Source of the DNA: JABDCI01 sp964475835
Lineage (GTDB): Bacteria; Verrucomicrobiota; Verrucomicrobiia; JABWAM01
Direction of reading: 5' to 3'
DNA: 64,000 bases
Assembly (NCBI GenBank): GCA_964475835.1
Contig: CAYYYL010000011.1
Location: forward strand, 1 to 64,000
Shown: one piece after another, positions 42,613 to 51,660 of the stretch
Layout: each line of letters opens with the position of its first letter
Position numbering within the stretch: the stretch's first letter is position 1
Made by a program: the position numbers and the translations under genes
The notes under the pieces: model-generated
What the model saw: only the letters and a program-made list of their open reading frames with translations
What the model was told of the DNA's origin: nothing
Database searches by the model: none

Positions 42613-43455
42613 TTGAATCGCGACCCTTTCTACTACTGCAATGGAAGCATCGTCCGCGCCAGCAGGGCATCCCTGAATGTCCGCGATCTTGGAGTCATTC
42701 GCGGATTCGGACTTTTTGAATCCCTTCGAACCTACGGCGGCAAACCCTTCCTTCTCGGGAAACATCTCGACCGTCTTTTTCGCGCCGCCCGCCTCATCCA
42801 ACTCCCCCTGCCGCTAAACAGGAAACGGTTTGAAACCCTCACGTTTCGTCTCCTCCGGAAAAACGCGTTTCCTGACGCCCTTATCCGCATCATCGTAACC
42901 GGCGGTCCCGCCCCATCCCTCGTTCCCCAGGGGAAAACATCCGTGGTGATTCTTGTCGATCCCTTTCACCCATTCCCCCCGGGCCAGTATCAAAAAGGTA
43001 TCGCCTTGATGACCGCTCCCTTCTCCCGCATCCGTCCGGAAGTGAAATCGACCATCTACTTCGGCGCCGTTCTCAGTCATCGGAAGGCCCTTGCCCGCGG
43101 GTGTCAGGAGGCCGTTTATGTGGATTCCAAGGGTTCCATCCTTGAGGGCACCACTTACAGTGTTTGTGCCGTTCTTCCCGGTCCGCGATTGATCATTCCC
43201 GAAGAGAGCGTTCTTCCTGGAATCACCGCCGAATGCGTCATCCGGATCGCCCGGCAGCAACACATTCCGGTGGAACGACGTCCGATCACCCGTGCCATGG
43301 GCCGCCAGGCGCTTGAAATGTTCATCACGTCGAGCAACCGCGAATTGATTCCCGTCGTCAAAGTGGATCGCCAGCGCATTGGAAATGGAAAACCCGGACC
43401 CGTCACCCAGGAACTGCATGCCGAGTATCGGGAGATGGTCCGCAAACACGGCTGA
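42613..43455 (+). CDS. Class IV aminotransferase (BCAT/PabC-type)
   Basis: 280 residues. A fold-type IV PLP enzyme: the start CNGSIVRASRASLNVRDLGV matches the family's xNGxxV...D.G pattern, with RGFGLFESLRTYGG. The PLP lysine is in PEVKSTIYFGAV. EAVYVDSKGSILEGTTYSV and the PGITAECVIRIA phosphate loop complete the site. It could be branched-chain or D-amino-acid aminotransferase, or aminodeoxychorismate lyase; a pabA/trpG-type gene lies 5 kb on. The start is TTG at 42613, two bases into a short gap after the OGT gene; no nearer ATG fits the family N-terminus. Only 3 bases separate it from the second OGT. Confidence 0.83.
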   Translation: MNRDPFYYCNGSIVRASRASLNVRDLGVIRGFGLFESLRTYGGKPFLLGKHLDRLFRAARLIQLPLPLNRKRFETLTFRLLRKNAFPDALIRIIVTGGPAPSLVPQGKTSVVILVDPFHPFPPGQYQKGIALMTAPFSRIRPEVKSTIYFGAVLSHRKALARGCQEAVYVDSKGSILEGTTYSVCAVLPGPRLIIPEESVLPGITAECVIRIARQQHIPVERRPITRAMGRQALEMFITSSNRELIPVVKVDRQRIGNGKPGPVTQELHAEYREMVRKHG

Positions 43456-43458
43456 CCC

Positions 43459-45537
43459 ATGCTGAACGTGGCGTCCAGATTGGAATCCGCCATGCAGCTC
43501 CATCGGGCTGGGCAGTTCGATGAGGCGGGACGGATTTATCACGAAATCCTGAAGGAGGATCCGCGCCATCCTGACGCCCTTCATCTTCTTGGCGTGATCT
43601 GTCACCAGCGCGGGGAGCATAGCACCGCCATTGAATGGTTTGAGAAGGCCATCGCGATCAATGCCACCATTTCCGATTTTCATCGTCATTGCGGACTTGC
43701 ATGGCATGAACTCCGGCAGTTCGATCGCGCGCTGGAATGCTTCAAGACGGCGCTAAGGCTTCATCCCAAAAATGCCGAGACGCATAACAACATGGGGCAC
43801 ACGTACCGGGATCTTGGAAGGCTCGATGAAGCACGGACCTGTTATGAGAAGGCGGTTCAACTCGATCCCCGGTCCCACGGGGCCCACAATAATCTGGGAA
43901 ACATCCACCAATTCCAGGGCCGCCTCGAAAAAGCCGCCTCCTGCTACCGCACGGCGCTGGGCATCCAACCTCATTTTGCGGAAGGTTACAACAACCTGGG
44001 GAACATCCTTCTCTATCAGGGCAAACCCGAGGAAGCGACCGCTCACTATCGGAAAGCTCTGGAAATCAATCCCAATTACCCCGAGGCCTTGTTGAATCTG
44101 GGAACCCGGTATAAGGACCGTGGAAATCTGACTGAAGCCGCCGCGTACTATCAAAAATCCATAGAAATCCGTCCCCGATTCACAGGGGGCCACAGCAATC
44201 TCGGGGAAGTGTATCGGGAGCAAGGACGTCTCCCGGAGGCCATCCAGTGCTTTGAACGTGCCATGGAGTGCGATCCCTCCTTCCATTCCGCCCACAGCAA
44301 TCTCCTCTTCCTCCTCCAACATCACCCGGGCTGCCGTCCGGAAGTTCTCCTTCGCGAACACATCGAATGGGCGAAACAGCATGCCGAAAAATTCTCCACC
44401 CCCATCCCTCCGCATCGGAATGATCGGAACCCGGACCGACCGCTTCGCATCGGATATGTCTCCCCCGATTTTCGAAAACACGTGGTCGCAAGCAATCTCG
44501 AACCGATTCTCGCCAACCATGATCGGAAACAATTTCGCATCCATGCCTACTCGAATGTCCTGCAACCGGATGACGTGACTGCCCGTCTGCAGAAACTCAC
44601 GGATCGCTGGCGTTCGACACTCGCGATGAGTGATGAGCAACTTGCCGCCCAGATCCGCGAGGACAAAATCGACATTCTCGTGGAGCTCGCAGGGCACACT
44701 GCACACAACCGGCTTCCTGTCTTCGCCCGAAAACCCGCCCCCGTTCAGGTCAGTTACCTGGGCTACACCTGCACCACGGGACTCTCCACCATCGACTACA
44801 GACTGACGGATGGAATGGGTGACCCCGACGGAATGACAGATCCCTTTTACACGGAAACGTTGATTCGCGTTCCCGGAAGCGTGATCTGCTACCAGCCCCT
44901 TGCAGAAACATCTCCGACCACCGCCCTGCCCGCCGACACCAACGGACACATCACCTTTGGATCTTTCAACAATCTCACCAAAACGACACCGGACGTGGTG
45001 GCTCTCTGGTCCCGGATTCTGCAAGCCGTTCCGAATTCGACCTTGAGAATAAAGTGCAAGGCCTTCGGCGATGCGTTCACCCGTAAACTCTACCAGACGA
45101 TGTTTCAGCACCACGGGATCGACGCGTCACGACTCACCCTCGTAGCCTGGGAGACATCGATCCGTCAGCATATCGAGGCGTACCGGCATGTCGACATCGC
45201 CCTCGATCCCTTCCCGTTCAACGGAGGCATCACCAGCTTTGAAGCCCTCTGGAGTGGAGTCCCCATCATCACCATGGAAGGCGATTCATTCGTTTCGCGC
45301 ATGGGAGTCCGGCTTCTGCAAGGGGTGAATCTTCAAGATCTGATCGCCCGAACACCGGACGACTATATCCGCATCGCCACCACCCTGGCAAACGACCTCC
45401 CCCGCCTCCGGACACTACGACAGGAGTTGAATGCTTCCATGAGGAAATCCCCTCTCATGGACGGCCCACAAATCACCCGTCACATCGAATCCGCATTTCG
45501 CTCGATGTGGAAAACCTGGTGCGGGGCCCCTTCGTGA
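43459..45537 (+). CDS. TPR/O-GlcNAc-transferase-like glycosyltransferase (GT41, SPINDLY type) 2
   Basis: 692 residues, a paralogue of the gene at 40189. About eight TPR units (residues 5-280) precede a catalytic region beginning RPLRIGYVSPDFRKHVVA (about 326). LAGHTAHNRLPVFARKP, YRLTDGMGDPDG, GSFNNLTK and DPFPFNGGITSFEALWSGVP are aligned block for block with the first copy. The TPR arms differ in length and sequence, so the two enzymes probably glycosylate different proteins. The stop overlaps the next gene's GTG by four bases. Confidence 0.9.
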   Translation: MLNVASRLESAMQLHRAGQFDEAGRIYHEILKEDPRHPDALHLLGVICHQRGEHSTAIEWFEKAIAINATISDFHRHCGLAWHELRQFDRALECFKTALRLHPKNAETHNNMGHTYRDLGRLDEARTCYEKAVQLDPRSHGAHNNLGNIHQFQGRLEKAASCYRTALGIQPHFAEGYNNLGNILLYQGKPEEATAHYRKALEINPNYPEALLNLGTRYKDRGNLTEAAAYYQKSIEIRPRFTGGHSNLGEVYREQGRLPEAIQCFERAMECDPSFHSAHSNLLFLLQHHPGCRPEVLLREHIEWAKQHAEKFSTPIPPHRNDRNPDRPLRIGYVSPDFRKHVVASNLEPILANHDRKQFRIHAYSNVLQPDDVTARLQKLTDRWRSTLAMSDEQLAAQIREDKIDILVELAGHTAHNRLPVFARKPAPVQVSYLGYTCTTGLSTIDYRLTDGMGDPDGMTDPFYTETLIRVPGSVICYQPLAETSPTTALPADTNGHITFGSFNNLTKTTPDVVALWSRILQAVPNSTLRIKCKAFGDAFTRKLYQTMFQHHGIDASRLTLVAWETSIRQHIEAYRHVDIALDPFPFNGGITSFEALWSGVPIITMEGDSFVSRMGVRLLQGVNLQDLIARTPDDYIRIATTLANDLPRLRTLRQELNASMRKSPLMDGPQITRHIESAFRSMWKTWCGAPS

Positions 45538-47099
45538 AAAAATCCATATCCCTTTTTCTGTTGGATCTCACGGGAGCATGGAGATTTCAAATCGTCCTCC
45601 TTTCGTTGTGGACAACCGTGGTCTATGCCCCATCCCTTCTGCACGTCGCCCGCTCGGATCATCTGCTCTACCTGATGGAAACCGCGCAGATCCACGACTG
45701 GCCCACACTGGGGCTGAAGCTGTTCGCTTTCACCCGCCAGCGAACGATGGTGGAGGGTGATATGCTCCTTTTTCGTCCACTTTTCTATTCCATGATGGGT
45801 ACGGAAAAGTGGCTCTTCGGCCACCATTTCATCCGGTGGCAGGTGGTGGGGGTTCTCCTGCATCTCGCCATCCTCTTCTGGCTCCTTGGGATCCTGAGAT
45901 CCTTGGGGCTCCGGCGTTCGGCGTTGATGCTCGTACTTTTTTTCGCATCGATCCCCCTGGGAATGGACATGGTGATCTGGCATCATCTGCACGGATATCT
46001 CTTTTTCATCTGGATGGTGTTGATCGCATTTCATGAAGCCTGTCGCATGTCGAAGACCAGCACCAGGAGCATGCGTTCCCTGAGTGTCATGGCCATCTCC
46101 CTCACCCTGGCCACATTCACCTACGAAGCCGGGTTTCTGTTCACCCTTCTTTTTGCCGTCTTTGTGGGATGCCACCGGACCTCCTCCCATTCCGTGGCAT
46201 CAAGGATGCGCGCATCCCTATTACTGGCTCTGCCAGCACTCGCCTATGTGGGATGGGACGTGATGGATTTTCTCGGGAGAGTCCACGCCCCTGAAGCCAA
46301 TCGCATCCTTTCAACTTTCCGACCCCTGAAAACATTCACATCGATGGGGGTTGCAGGGTTTTGGTGGATTTATGGAGGAATGACCGCCTCCCAACTTCCC
46401 TTTGTGGGAACCATCGCATCCCGGCTTGGAATCTCATCCGAAAGCCCCCTGTTTCCCATCCTAAATCCGCCTTGGCACCTGCAGGAAATTCTTCTTCACC
46501 TCTTTTTTGCGATTCTCCTATGCGCATGCCTGTGGATACTAGCCTCCACCATGACAACGGAGCATCTGCGAAAGAGATGGCCTCTTCTCGCCCTGACCCT
46601 GGGAATGATGGGGATCTATCTTCTATTAATTGTGGTGGGACGAACGAATGCCCGTGGAGTGGAACCGGTTTTAAAAAACAACATTTACTACAGCTATCCC
46701 TTCTGGGCCCTGGTGATCCTCACCGTGGGATTGATCGGGAATGCGAAACGATCCCACAACATTCATCCCTGGCTCCGGAACGGAACCCTGTTGCTCCTGT
46801 TGGGCCTGGCCTTATGGAACAGCCATGTCATCTGGACCATCAACCGTGGAATGGCTCATCAACATGCCCCCGTTCGACAACTGATCCAACAAGTGGATGC
46901 GTTTGTTCAACAGCACCCCGAACCGGATCTTTCTTTTGAGATCGGTTCCAACGTGGAGGGAAACTCAACCCTGTTTCAAGTCCAGGAAGGATCCGTCTCC
47001 AAAGGCGTGACCATGATCGACATTCTCTATCCACAATATTCCAAAAAAAGGGGAGCGACTTACTTTTTTGACGGGAAGACTTGGACACCAAAATCCTGA
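45534..47099 (+). CDS. Polytopic membrane protein of unknown function, GT-C-like topology
   Basis: 521 residues from GTG 45534, which overlaps the OGT stop (GTGA); a TTG... start further upstream would lie in the OGT gene. About eleven hydrophobic segments run to residue ~430. The first outer loop has VARSDHLLYLMETAQIHDWP and later EGDMLLFRPLFYSMMG, an acidic-loop plus RPL/FY pattern seen in GT-C-type membrane glycosyltransferases. A short soluble tail follows. In an operon with two protein O-glycosyltransferases it could supply or transfer a lipid-linked sugar, but this is inference. Confidence 0.6.
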   Translation: MKKSISLFLLDLTGAWRFQIVLLSLWTTVVYAPSLLHVARSDHLLYLMETAQIHDWPTLGLKLFAFTRQRTMVEGDMLLFRPLFYSMMGTEKWLFGHHFIRWQVVGVLLHLAILFWLLGILRSLGLRRSALMLVLFFASIPLGMDMVIWHHLHGYLFFIWMVLIAFHEACRMSKTSTRSMRSLSVMAISLTLATFTYEAGFLFTLLFAVFVGCHRTSSHSVASRMRASLLLALPALAYVGWDVMDFLGRVHAPEANRILSTFRPLKTFTSMGVAGFWWIYGGMTASQLPFVGTIASRLGISSESPLFPILNPPWHLQEILLHLFFAILLCACLWILASTMTTEHLRKRWPLLALTLGMMGIYLLLIVVGRTNARGVEPVLKNNIYYSYPFWALVILTVGLIGNAKRSHNIHPWLRNGTLLLLLGLALWNSHVIWTINRGMAHQHAPVRQLIQQVDAFVQQHPEPDLSFEIGSNVEGNSTLFQVQEGSVSKGVTMIDILYPQYSKKRGATYFFDGKTWTPKS

Positions 47100-47129
47100 T
47101 CGGGATGCACGCCAAGTTTGTGTGTCATC

Positions 47130-47166
47130 GCATTTCAGAGCAAGGAACCCATCCCCTCTGAAATGC
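47130..47166. promoter_or_regulatory. Perfect 11-bp inverted repeat before can
   Basis: GCATTTCAGAG (47130-47140) and CTCTGAAATGC (47156-47166), loop of 15 bases, 82 bases upstream of the carbonic anhydrase start. There is no T-run, so it is a poor terminator for the preceding operon; an operator or an mRNA leader hairpin is more likely. Confidence 0.4.
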
Positions 47167-47248
47167 CTCCCCCAGCCTTTTGAGTCGCCTGCTGAAAAAG
47201 AAATGCACATTCCGGAAAAATACGCCATAGTCTCCTTCTTCATTCTTC

Positions 47249-47893
47249 ATGCGCACCCTCTCTCATCTCTTCAAAAACAACAAATCCTGGGCCGATCGCA
47301 TCCGGCAACAGGATCCGGAATTCTTTCCCAAGCTTTCCAAGCAGCAATCCCCCCAATACCTCTGGATTGGGTGTTCGGACAGTCGCGTCCCCGCCAATGA
47401 AATCGTGGGACTCCTACCCGGCGAACTCTTTGTGCATCGAAACGTCGCCAATCTGGTGGTCCACACGGATCTCAATTGCCTCTCCGTTATGCAGTTCGCC
47501 GTCGACATGCTGAAGGTGCGCCACATCATCGTTTGTGGCCACTATGGATGCAGTGGTGTGCATGCCGCGTTTCGGGGCGACCGGCTGGGCCTGAGCGACA
47601 ACTGGCTGCGACACGTCCAGGACGTGCGGCAGAAACATGAACGCCATCTTGCATCCATTTCAGGGGATCCCGCAGCTTCCAATCGTCTTTGTGAATTAAA
47701 CGTCATCGAACAGGTGGTCAACGTCTGCCACACCACCATTGTTCGCGAGGCATGGGAACGCGGACAGGAGTTGACGGTGCACGGCTGGATTTACGGGCTG
47801 CATGACGGGATCCTGCGAGACTTGAACGTCACCGTCACCAGCCTCAAGGAAACCCTTCCCATCTATCAGGCCGCCATTTCGGGGTTGGTATAA
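47249..47893 (+). CDS. can: Beta-class carbonic anhydrase
   Basis: 214 residues. The zinc ligands are in IGCSDSRVPANEIVG (Cys and Asp, about 42-44) and CGHYGCSGV (His and Cys, about 97-101), with the Asp-Arg dyad in SDSR. NVANLVVHTDLNCLSVMQFAV and GWIYGLHDGILRDL are typical of the E. coli Can/CynT clade. It interconverts CO2 and bicarbonate. It stands 150 bases downstream of the OGT operon and ends convergent with ruvC. Confidence 0.95.
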   Translation: MRTLSHLFKNNKSWADRIRQQDPEFFPKLSKQQSPQYLWIGCSDSRVPANEIVGLLPGELFVHRNVANLVVHTDLNCLSVMQFAVDMLKVRHIIVCGHYGCSGVHAAFRGDRLGLSDNWLRHVQDVRQKHERHLASISGDPAASNRLCELNVIEQVVNVCHTTIVREAWERGQELTVHGWIYGLHDGILRDLNVTVTSLKETLPIYQAAISGLV

Positions 47894-47915
47894 AGGTATC
47901 GCACGAACCGTTTTT

Positions 47916-48419
47916 CTAAATCGATTTTCCATTCGTCACCCGCGTGTTGGCGTGGGTAAGCGCGACGGCAAGAGCATCCGCCGCATCCGGCTCGGGAGTT
48001 TCCGTCATGCCCAGCATCGCCCGGATCATGAACCCCACCTGGTTTTTCTTCGCGCCACCCACACCGACCACACTCTGTTTCACACGACGGGGGGCGTATT
48101 CGTGAATTTCCAGTCCGGCTTCGGAAGCGGCGAGGATCGCTGCGCCACGAGCCTGCCCCATCACGATGGCGGTGCGGACGTTCTGCGCGTAAATCAATCC
48201 CTCCATGGCCACCACGTGCGGCTTGTGCCGGCGGATCACTTCCTCGATTTTTCTGAAAATCAGGGAGAGACAAGACGAAGCCTTGACCCCCGGCGGATTG
48301 TGAATGACTCCGAATTCAACGGCGCGAAACCGGCTCCCCTCCACTAGAAGAATTCCCCATCCCGTGCCCCTCAGAGATGGATCGATGCCGAGGATGATCC
48401 TGGGATCCATGTCAGGCAT
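47916..48419 (-). CDS. ruvC: Holliday junction resolvase RuvC
   Basis: 167 residues. The catalytic carboxylates are in ILGIDPSLRGTGWG (Asp near 11), VVAMEGLIYAQN (Glu near 70) and the late EPDAADALAVALTH (paired Asp). VGVGGAKKNQV is the DNA-contact loop with the Gln/Lys. It resolves Holliday junctions with RuvAB, which are not in the window. It overlaps the upstream glutamine amidotransferase gene by eight bases. Confidence 0.95.
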   Translation of the reverse strand: MPDMDPRIILGIDPSLRGTGWGILLVEGSRFRAVEFGVIHNPPGVKASSCLSLIFRKIEEVIRRHKPHVVAMEGLIYAQNVRTAIVMGQARGAAILAASEAGLEIHEYAPRRVKQSVVGVGGAKKNQVGFMIRAMLGMTETPEPDAADALAVALTHANTRVTNGKSI

Positions 48420-48981
48420 TGAGCTGAAGAAAATTCTTTAGAATCGTCTTTCCATGCTGAGTGAGGATGGACTCCGGATGGAACTGCACTCCCCAGATGG
48501 GGTGATCCTTGTGACGCAGCGCCATGACCTCCTTTTCGTCCGTCTCCGCCGTGATCTTCAAACAGGAGGGAAACGTCTCACGCTTGACCACAAGCGAATG
48601 ATAACGCGTGGCTTCAAAGGGATTGGGCAGGCCCAGAAAAAGGTCCTTCGAGTCGTGATGAATCGCGGAGGTCTTTCCGTGCATCATGCGATAGTTCTGA
48701 ATCACATTTCCGCCAAACACATGCCCGATGCACTGATGTCCCAGACAGACGCCGAGAAGCGGGATCGTGGGGCCAAAGGTCTTGATGATGTCGTTGGAGA
48801 GGCCCGCCTCGGTGGGCGAACATGGGCCCGGTGAGATGACGATGCGCCCGGGCTTCATCGCACGGATTTCATCAAGCGTCACCTGATCGTTTCGTTTGAC
48901 GATCATTTCACAGCCCATCTCCCCGAAATACTGGACGAGGTTGTAGGTAAAGCTGTCGTAGTTGTCGATGATCAGAAGCAT
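48412..48981 (-). CDS. Anthranilate/aminodeoxychorismate synthase component II
   Basis: 189 residues from ATG 48981, at the family start LLIIDNYDSFTYNLVQYFGE. Class I glutamine amidotransferase: ISPGPCSPTEAGLS, nucleophile Cys in LLGVCLGHQCIGHVFGG (about 79), and His/Glu in WGVQFHPESILT. TrpG and PabA cannot be told apart here, and one protein often serves both tryptophan and folate synthesis. No component I gene is adjacent. The coupling to ruvC is close (8-bp overlap) but with no functional logic. Confidence 0.92.
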   Translation of the reverse strand: MLLIIDNYDSFTYNLVQYFGEMGCEMIVKRNDQVTLDEIRAMKPGRIVISPGPCSPTEAGLSNDIIKTFGPTIPLLGVCLGHQCIGHVFGGNVIQNYRMMHGKTSAIHHDSKDLFLGLPNPFEATRYHSLVVKRETFPSCLKITAETDEKEVMALRHKDHPIWGVQFHPESILTQHGKTILKNFLQLNA

Positions 48982-49187
48982 GGGAATAGTCAGGAGTCTG
49001 GGTCTCCGAAAGAGTGCCGGTTTTGATGGAGCGCCACAACCTGCCGTGGCCACAACTGGAGCATGGCGACGACGGAGCGTCGACCTCCATCACAAGGCGG
49101 ACAATCTAATTCATGATGGGTTTCATTTCAAAACTATATTGAGGCTTTATCGCCATCGAAACTCTTGGTAGAGAGGGGCGGATCGTC
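48982..49187. other. Divergent intergenic region with repeat fragments
   Basis: No gene. GGAGCATGGCGACGACGGAG (about 49061-49080) belongs to a class of short GC-rich tags also hinted at near 13977-14050 (GGCACAGCCGCC and CCGCCATGCTCC). Both divergent promoters must be in this stretch, but I cannot point to convincing boxes. Confidence 0.35.
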
Positions 49188-50273
49188 ATGGAACTTCACG
49201 ATAACAGCTTCTTCAAGTGCTTCAGTGAAGCAGGGGCGCGGCATCTTCTCAGCTATGCCCATAAGAATACATATCTGCACCCGACCATCCTGTTCGAGGA
49301 AGGACAACCCTCGGACGGCATCTTTCTCGTCATCGAGGGAACCGTGCGCCTCAGCAAACAAGGCAAGGGTGGCGCCTATGTGGACATTGCCACCGTTCAT
49401 GCGGGGGACTATTTCGGAGAACTCGGAGTGCTCGACAACTCCCCGCGCAGCGCTCGCGCGTCGTGTTATGGGCCGACGCAGCTCGCGGTCCTTCCCAACA
49501 CCCCCGTGCTTGAGACCATTCGACAGGAGCCCGGCACCACCGCCATCGCCCTCTTCGGAAGTGTGATGCAGCACCTTCGCGATGCCAATGATCGTTTTAT
49601 TGAGGAGATCTCGAAAAAGGAAAAGCTGCAAACCGTCGGAGAAATGGCGAGCAAGATCATCCACGACTTCAAGACCCCGATCGCCACCATTCAGCTCGCC
49701 TCCAATCTCATTGCGGAAACTTCCACCGATCCAAAGATTCAGAAAAAATGCGGCGTCATCCAACAGGAGACCTTTGAGATCGTCACCATGGTTCAGGAAT
49801 TGCTCGAATTCGCAAAGAGCGAATCCTCGCTCAAACGGATCCCCCTCCCCATCTCCCAGCTCCTGGAGAGCTTTCGTTCGATGAATGAAGACCTCCTCAC
49901 AAAAGCCGGGGTTCAGTTAAACATCCGCCCCATCAGTGAACCGGTGAAGATGGATCTTCACGCCATGCTCCGGGTGCTCCGCAACCTCATGAGCAACGCC
50001 CTCGAAGTCCTTCCCGAAGGCCGGGGTGAATTGAGGGTGGAGGCTTTCGACCGCGGGGACCACATCGAACTCACCTTCCACGATAATGGCCCCGGCATTC
50101 CCATGCATATCCGCAGCACCCTGTTCGATCCCTTCGTCACCAGCGGGAAAAAGAATGGCATTGGTCTGGGTCTGGCGATTGTCAAAAGTATTATTGAATC
50201 CCACGAAGGAACGATTTCCTGCGCTTCGAGTCCAAAAGGCGGCACAACTTTCTCCATCCTTCTCAAAAAGTAG
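49188..50273 (+). CDS. Cyclic-nucleotide-binding-domain sensor histidine kinase
   Basis: 361 residues, soluble. The N-terminal cNMP-binding beta-roll (about 1-130) has LFEEGQPSDGIFLVIEGTVR and the phosphate-cassette-like GDYFGELGVLDNSPRSARA. A HisKA-like dimerisation helix follows with MASKIIHDFKTPIATIQLAS, phospho-acceptor His within HDFKTP. The ATPase has the N-box LRNLMSNALEVLPEG, G1 HDNGPGIP and G2 NGIGLGLAIVKSI. No receiver or membrane segment is present. It would couple a nucleotide or similar ligand to a two-component relay. No response regulator is nearby. Two further cNMP-domain proteins lie within 9 kb. Confidence 0.88.
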   Translation: MELHDNSFFKCFSEAGARHLLSYAHKNTYLHPTILFEEGQPSDGIFLVIEGTVRLSKQGKGGAYVDIATVHAGDYFGELGVLDNSPRSARASCYGPTQLAVLPNTPVLETIRQEPGTTAIALFGSVMQHLRDANDRFIEEISKKEKLQTVGEMASKIIHDFKTPIATIQLASNLIAETSTDPKIQKKCGVIQQETFEIVTMVQELLEFAKSESSLKRIPLPISQLLESFRSMNEDLLTKAGVQLNIRPISEPVKMDLHAMLRVLRNLMSNALEVLPEGRGELRVEAFDRGDHIELTFHDNGPGIPMHIRSTLFDPFVTSGKKNGIGLGLAIVKSIIESHEGTISCASSPKGGTTFSILLKK

Positions 50274-50315
50274 AAATTCAAGCCGATAACTTGAAAGGAT
50301 TCCATTCTTGAAGGC

Positions 50316-51251
50316 ATGAAATTTTCATTTACATCAATCCTTATTCTGGGATTTCTCATCGGGTGCACGATCTTTCGCGTGGAGGCGCAAGAGGCCCAAT
50401 CGGAAGCGGTGAAATCCCGCATTCTGATGCGCGAGCAGATGGAAATCCAGTTGCAGCAGATGGAGACCTCCATCGGGGATTCGGACGGCGACCTTGGCGA
50501 ACAGATTTTGGTGCGCCGCAAGCCCAAGCCCTGGACGATCACACTCTCCTCAGACGTGGGTGAGATTTTTTCATCCAACGTCACCCTCGTGAACGAGGAT
50601 CACATCTCGGACTTTGCCCTCACGCATAACGACGCATTCAACGGCACCTACAAGTTCACGGACGAGCTTTCGCTCTCAGCCTGGTATCGTTATTCGATCT
50701 ACCGGTACAACCGGCTGATCCTCCAGAATTTTGACGCCCACAATGCAGGTGGAAGTCTCTCCTACGCGCTCCCTGAAAATTTCAGTCTGAACACGGGTGT
50801 CCAGTGGACCACCATCTATAGCAGCCCCGTGGGTGACTCCGTGTACGAGGAGGCAGACTGGTCCATCGGCGCAAGCAAAGTGGTTCCCCTCAACTTCGCC
50901 CCCTGGGTCAAGGACAAGGCAGCTTGGTTCGCCGGCTATCAGACCGATGTGCGCATCGCGAGTCCGAAGGACTATGATAAAGTGGAAGTCTCCCCCTACA
51001 CGGGCCTTTCCTACCAGATTCTCCCCAAGCTCACGGCCCAGGCATTCTACCGGTGGCAATACCAGCATTTCCAACGGGATGGTCGCAAGGACTACAACAA
51101 CTCAATCTCGGGAAGCATCGCATGGGCTCCTTACGACTGGCTGAGCTGGAGTGCTTTTGTTGGGTCAACCTGGAACAATTCGGTGGGTACCACCCGGGAT
51201 TATCAGGTATTGAATCTCGGGACATCCGTTCGTTTTTCGTGGAAGTTCTGA
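50316..51251 (+). CDS. Exported protein, probable outer-membrane beta-barrel
   Basis: 311 residues. A hydrophobic export signal covers residues 1-24. LIGC fits a lipobox loosely, while VEAQEA offers a signal peptidase I site, so lipoprotein or cleaved secretory protein are both possible. Residues 25-60 are helical and charged. From about residue 68 the chain is a run of alternating amphipathic strands ending in aromatic residues (YKFTDELSLSAWYRYSIYRY, YQILPKLTAQAFYRWQYQHF) and closes with SVRFSWKF, a terminal Phe as in outer-membrane barrels. No family is recognised. It follows the cNMP kinase by 43 bases. Confidence 0.7.
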   Translation: MKFSFTSILILGFLIGCTIFRVEAQEAQSEAVKSRILMREQMEIQLQQMETSIGDSDGDLGEQILVRRKPKPWTITLSSDVGEIFSSNVTLVNEDHISDFALTHNDAFNGTYKFTDELSLSAWYRYSIYRYNRLILQNFDAHNAGGSLSYALPENFSLNTGVQWTTIYSSPVGDSVYEEADWSIGASKVVPLNFAPWVKDKAAWFAGYQTDVRIASPKDYDKVEVSPYTGLSYQILPKLTAQAFYRWQYQHFQRDGRKDYNNSISGSIAWAPYDWLSWSAFVGSTWNNSVGTTRDYQVLNLGTSVRFSWKF

Positions 51252-51302
51252 TTCGACCCTCTGAAATCACTAATCAGGCATGAAGGAAGCCGTTGAATGC
51301 TA

Positions 51303-51331
51303 TTGACGAACGCCTTTCGTCCTTCCATGCT
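51303..51331 (+). promoter_or_regulatory. Possible promoter before the small DUF4032-like gene and pyrR
   Basis: TTGACG (51303-51308), 17 bases, CATGCT (51326-51331), one base different from the TATGCT box found elsewhere. It overlaps an imperfect hairpin (51278-51330, arms GCATGAAGGA and TCCTTCCATGC), which might instead end the preceding transcript. Confidence 0.4.
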
Positions 51332-51366
51332 GGAAGCATATCGTTGACTTCAATAAGGTTCATTCG

Positions 51367-51618
51367 ATGGAGCCCGATCCAGTAACACCCAAAAGCAAGG
51401 ACTTGGGAAAATGGGAGGAGACTCTTCTTCAAAAATCCGCCCTGTATAAGGAATTTCAGGCGGAACGGGAGGAGATTTTACGGCATAAGTGGATCGAAAG
51501 CGAAAAGGCAGGTTACGACATTGGTTTTGAACGTGCCCTCCTCGATTGGATTGTTCGTTTCCGCACCACCTGGCGTAAAAACAGAAAGAGCCAACACACC
51601 ACTTCATCCCGATCCTGA
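51367..51618 (+). CDS. Small conserved-looking protein, resembles a DUF4032 segment
   Basis: 83 residues, hydrophilic and mostly helical: two charged helices, then HKWIESEKAGYDIGFERALL and a basic tail. The H-x-W-x2-SE-x-AG-x-D-x-G pattern resembles the C-terminal part of DUF4032 proteins and small stand-alone homologues; I am not certain of the match. Codon use is like its neighbours and it lies 42 bases upstream of pyrR in the same direction. No function can be given. Confidence 0.6.
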   Translation: MEPDPVTPKSKDLGKWEETLLQKSALYKEFQAEREEILRHKWIESEKAGYDIGFERALLDWIVRFRTTWRKNRKSQHTTSSRS

Positions 51619-51660
51619 TCCCCTCAAACCTTGAATTTGGTCCTGCGAGGCCAGAAAGGT

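Noticed and set aside
43753..45114. 453-codon open frame on the minus strand
   Set aside because: Antisense to the second OGT-type gene; the repetitive look only mirrors the TPR units.
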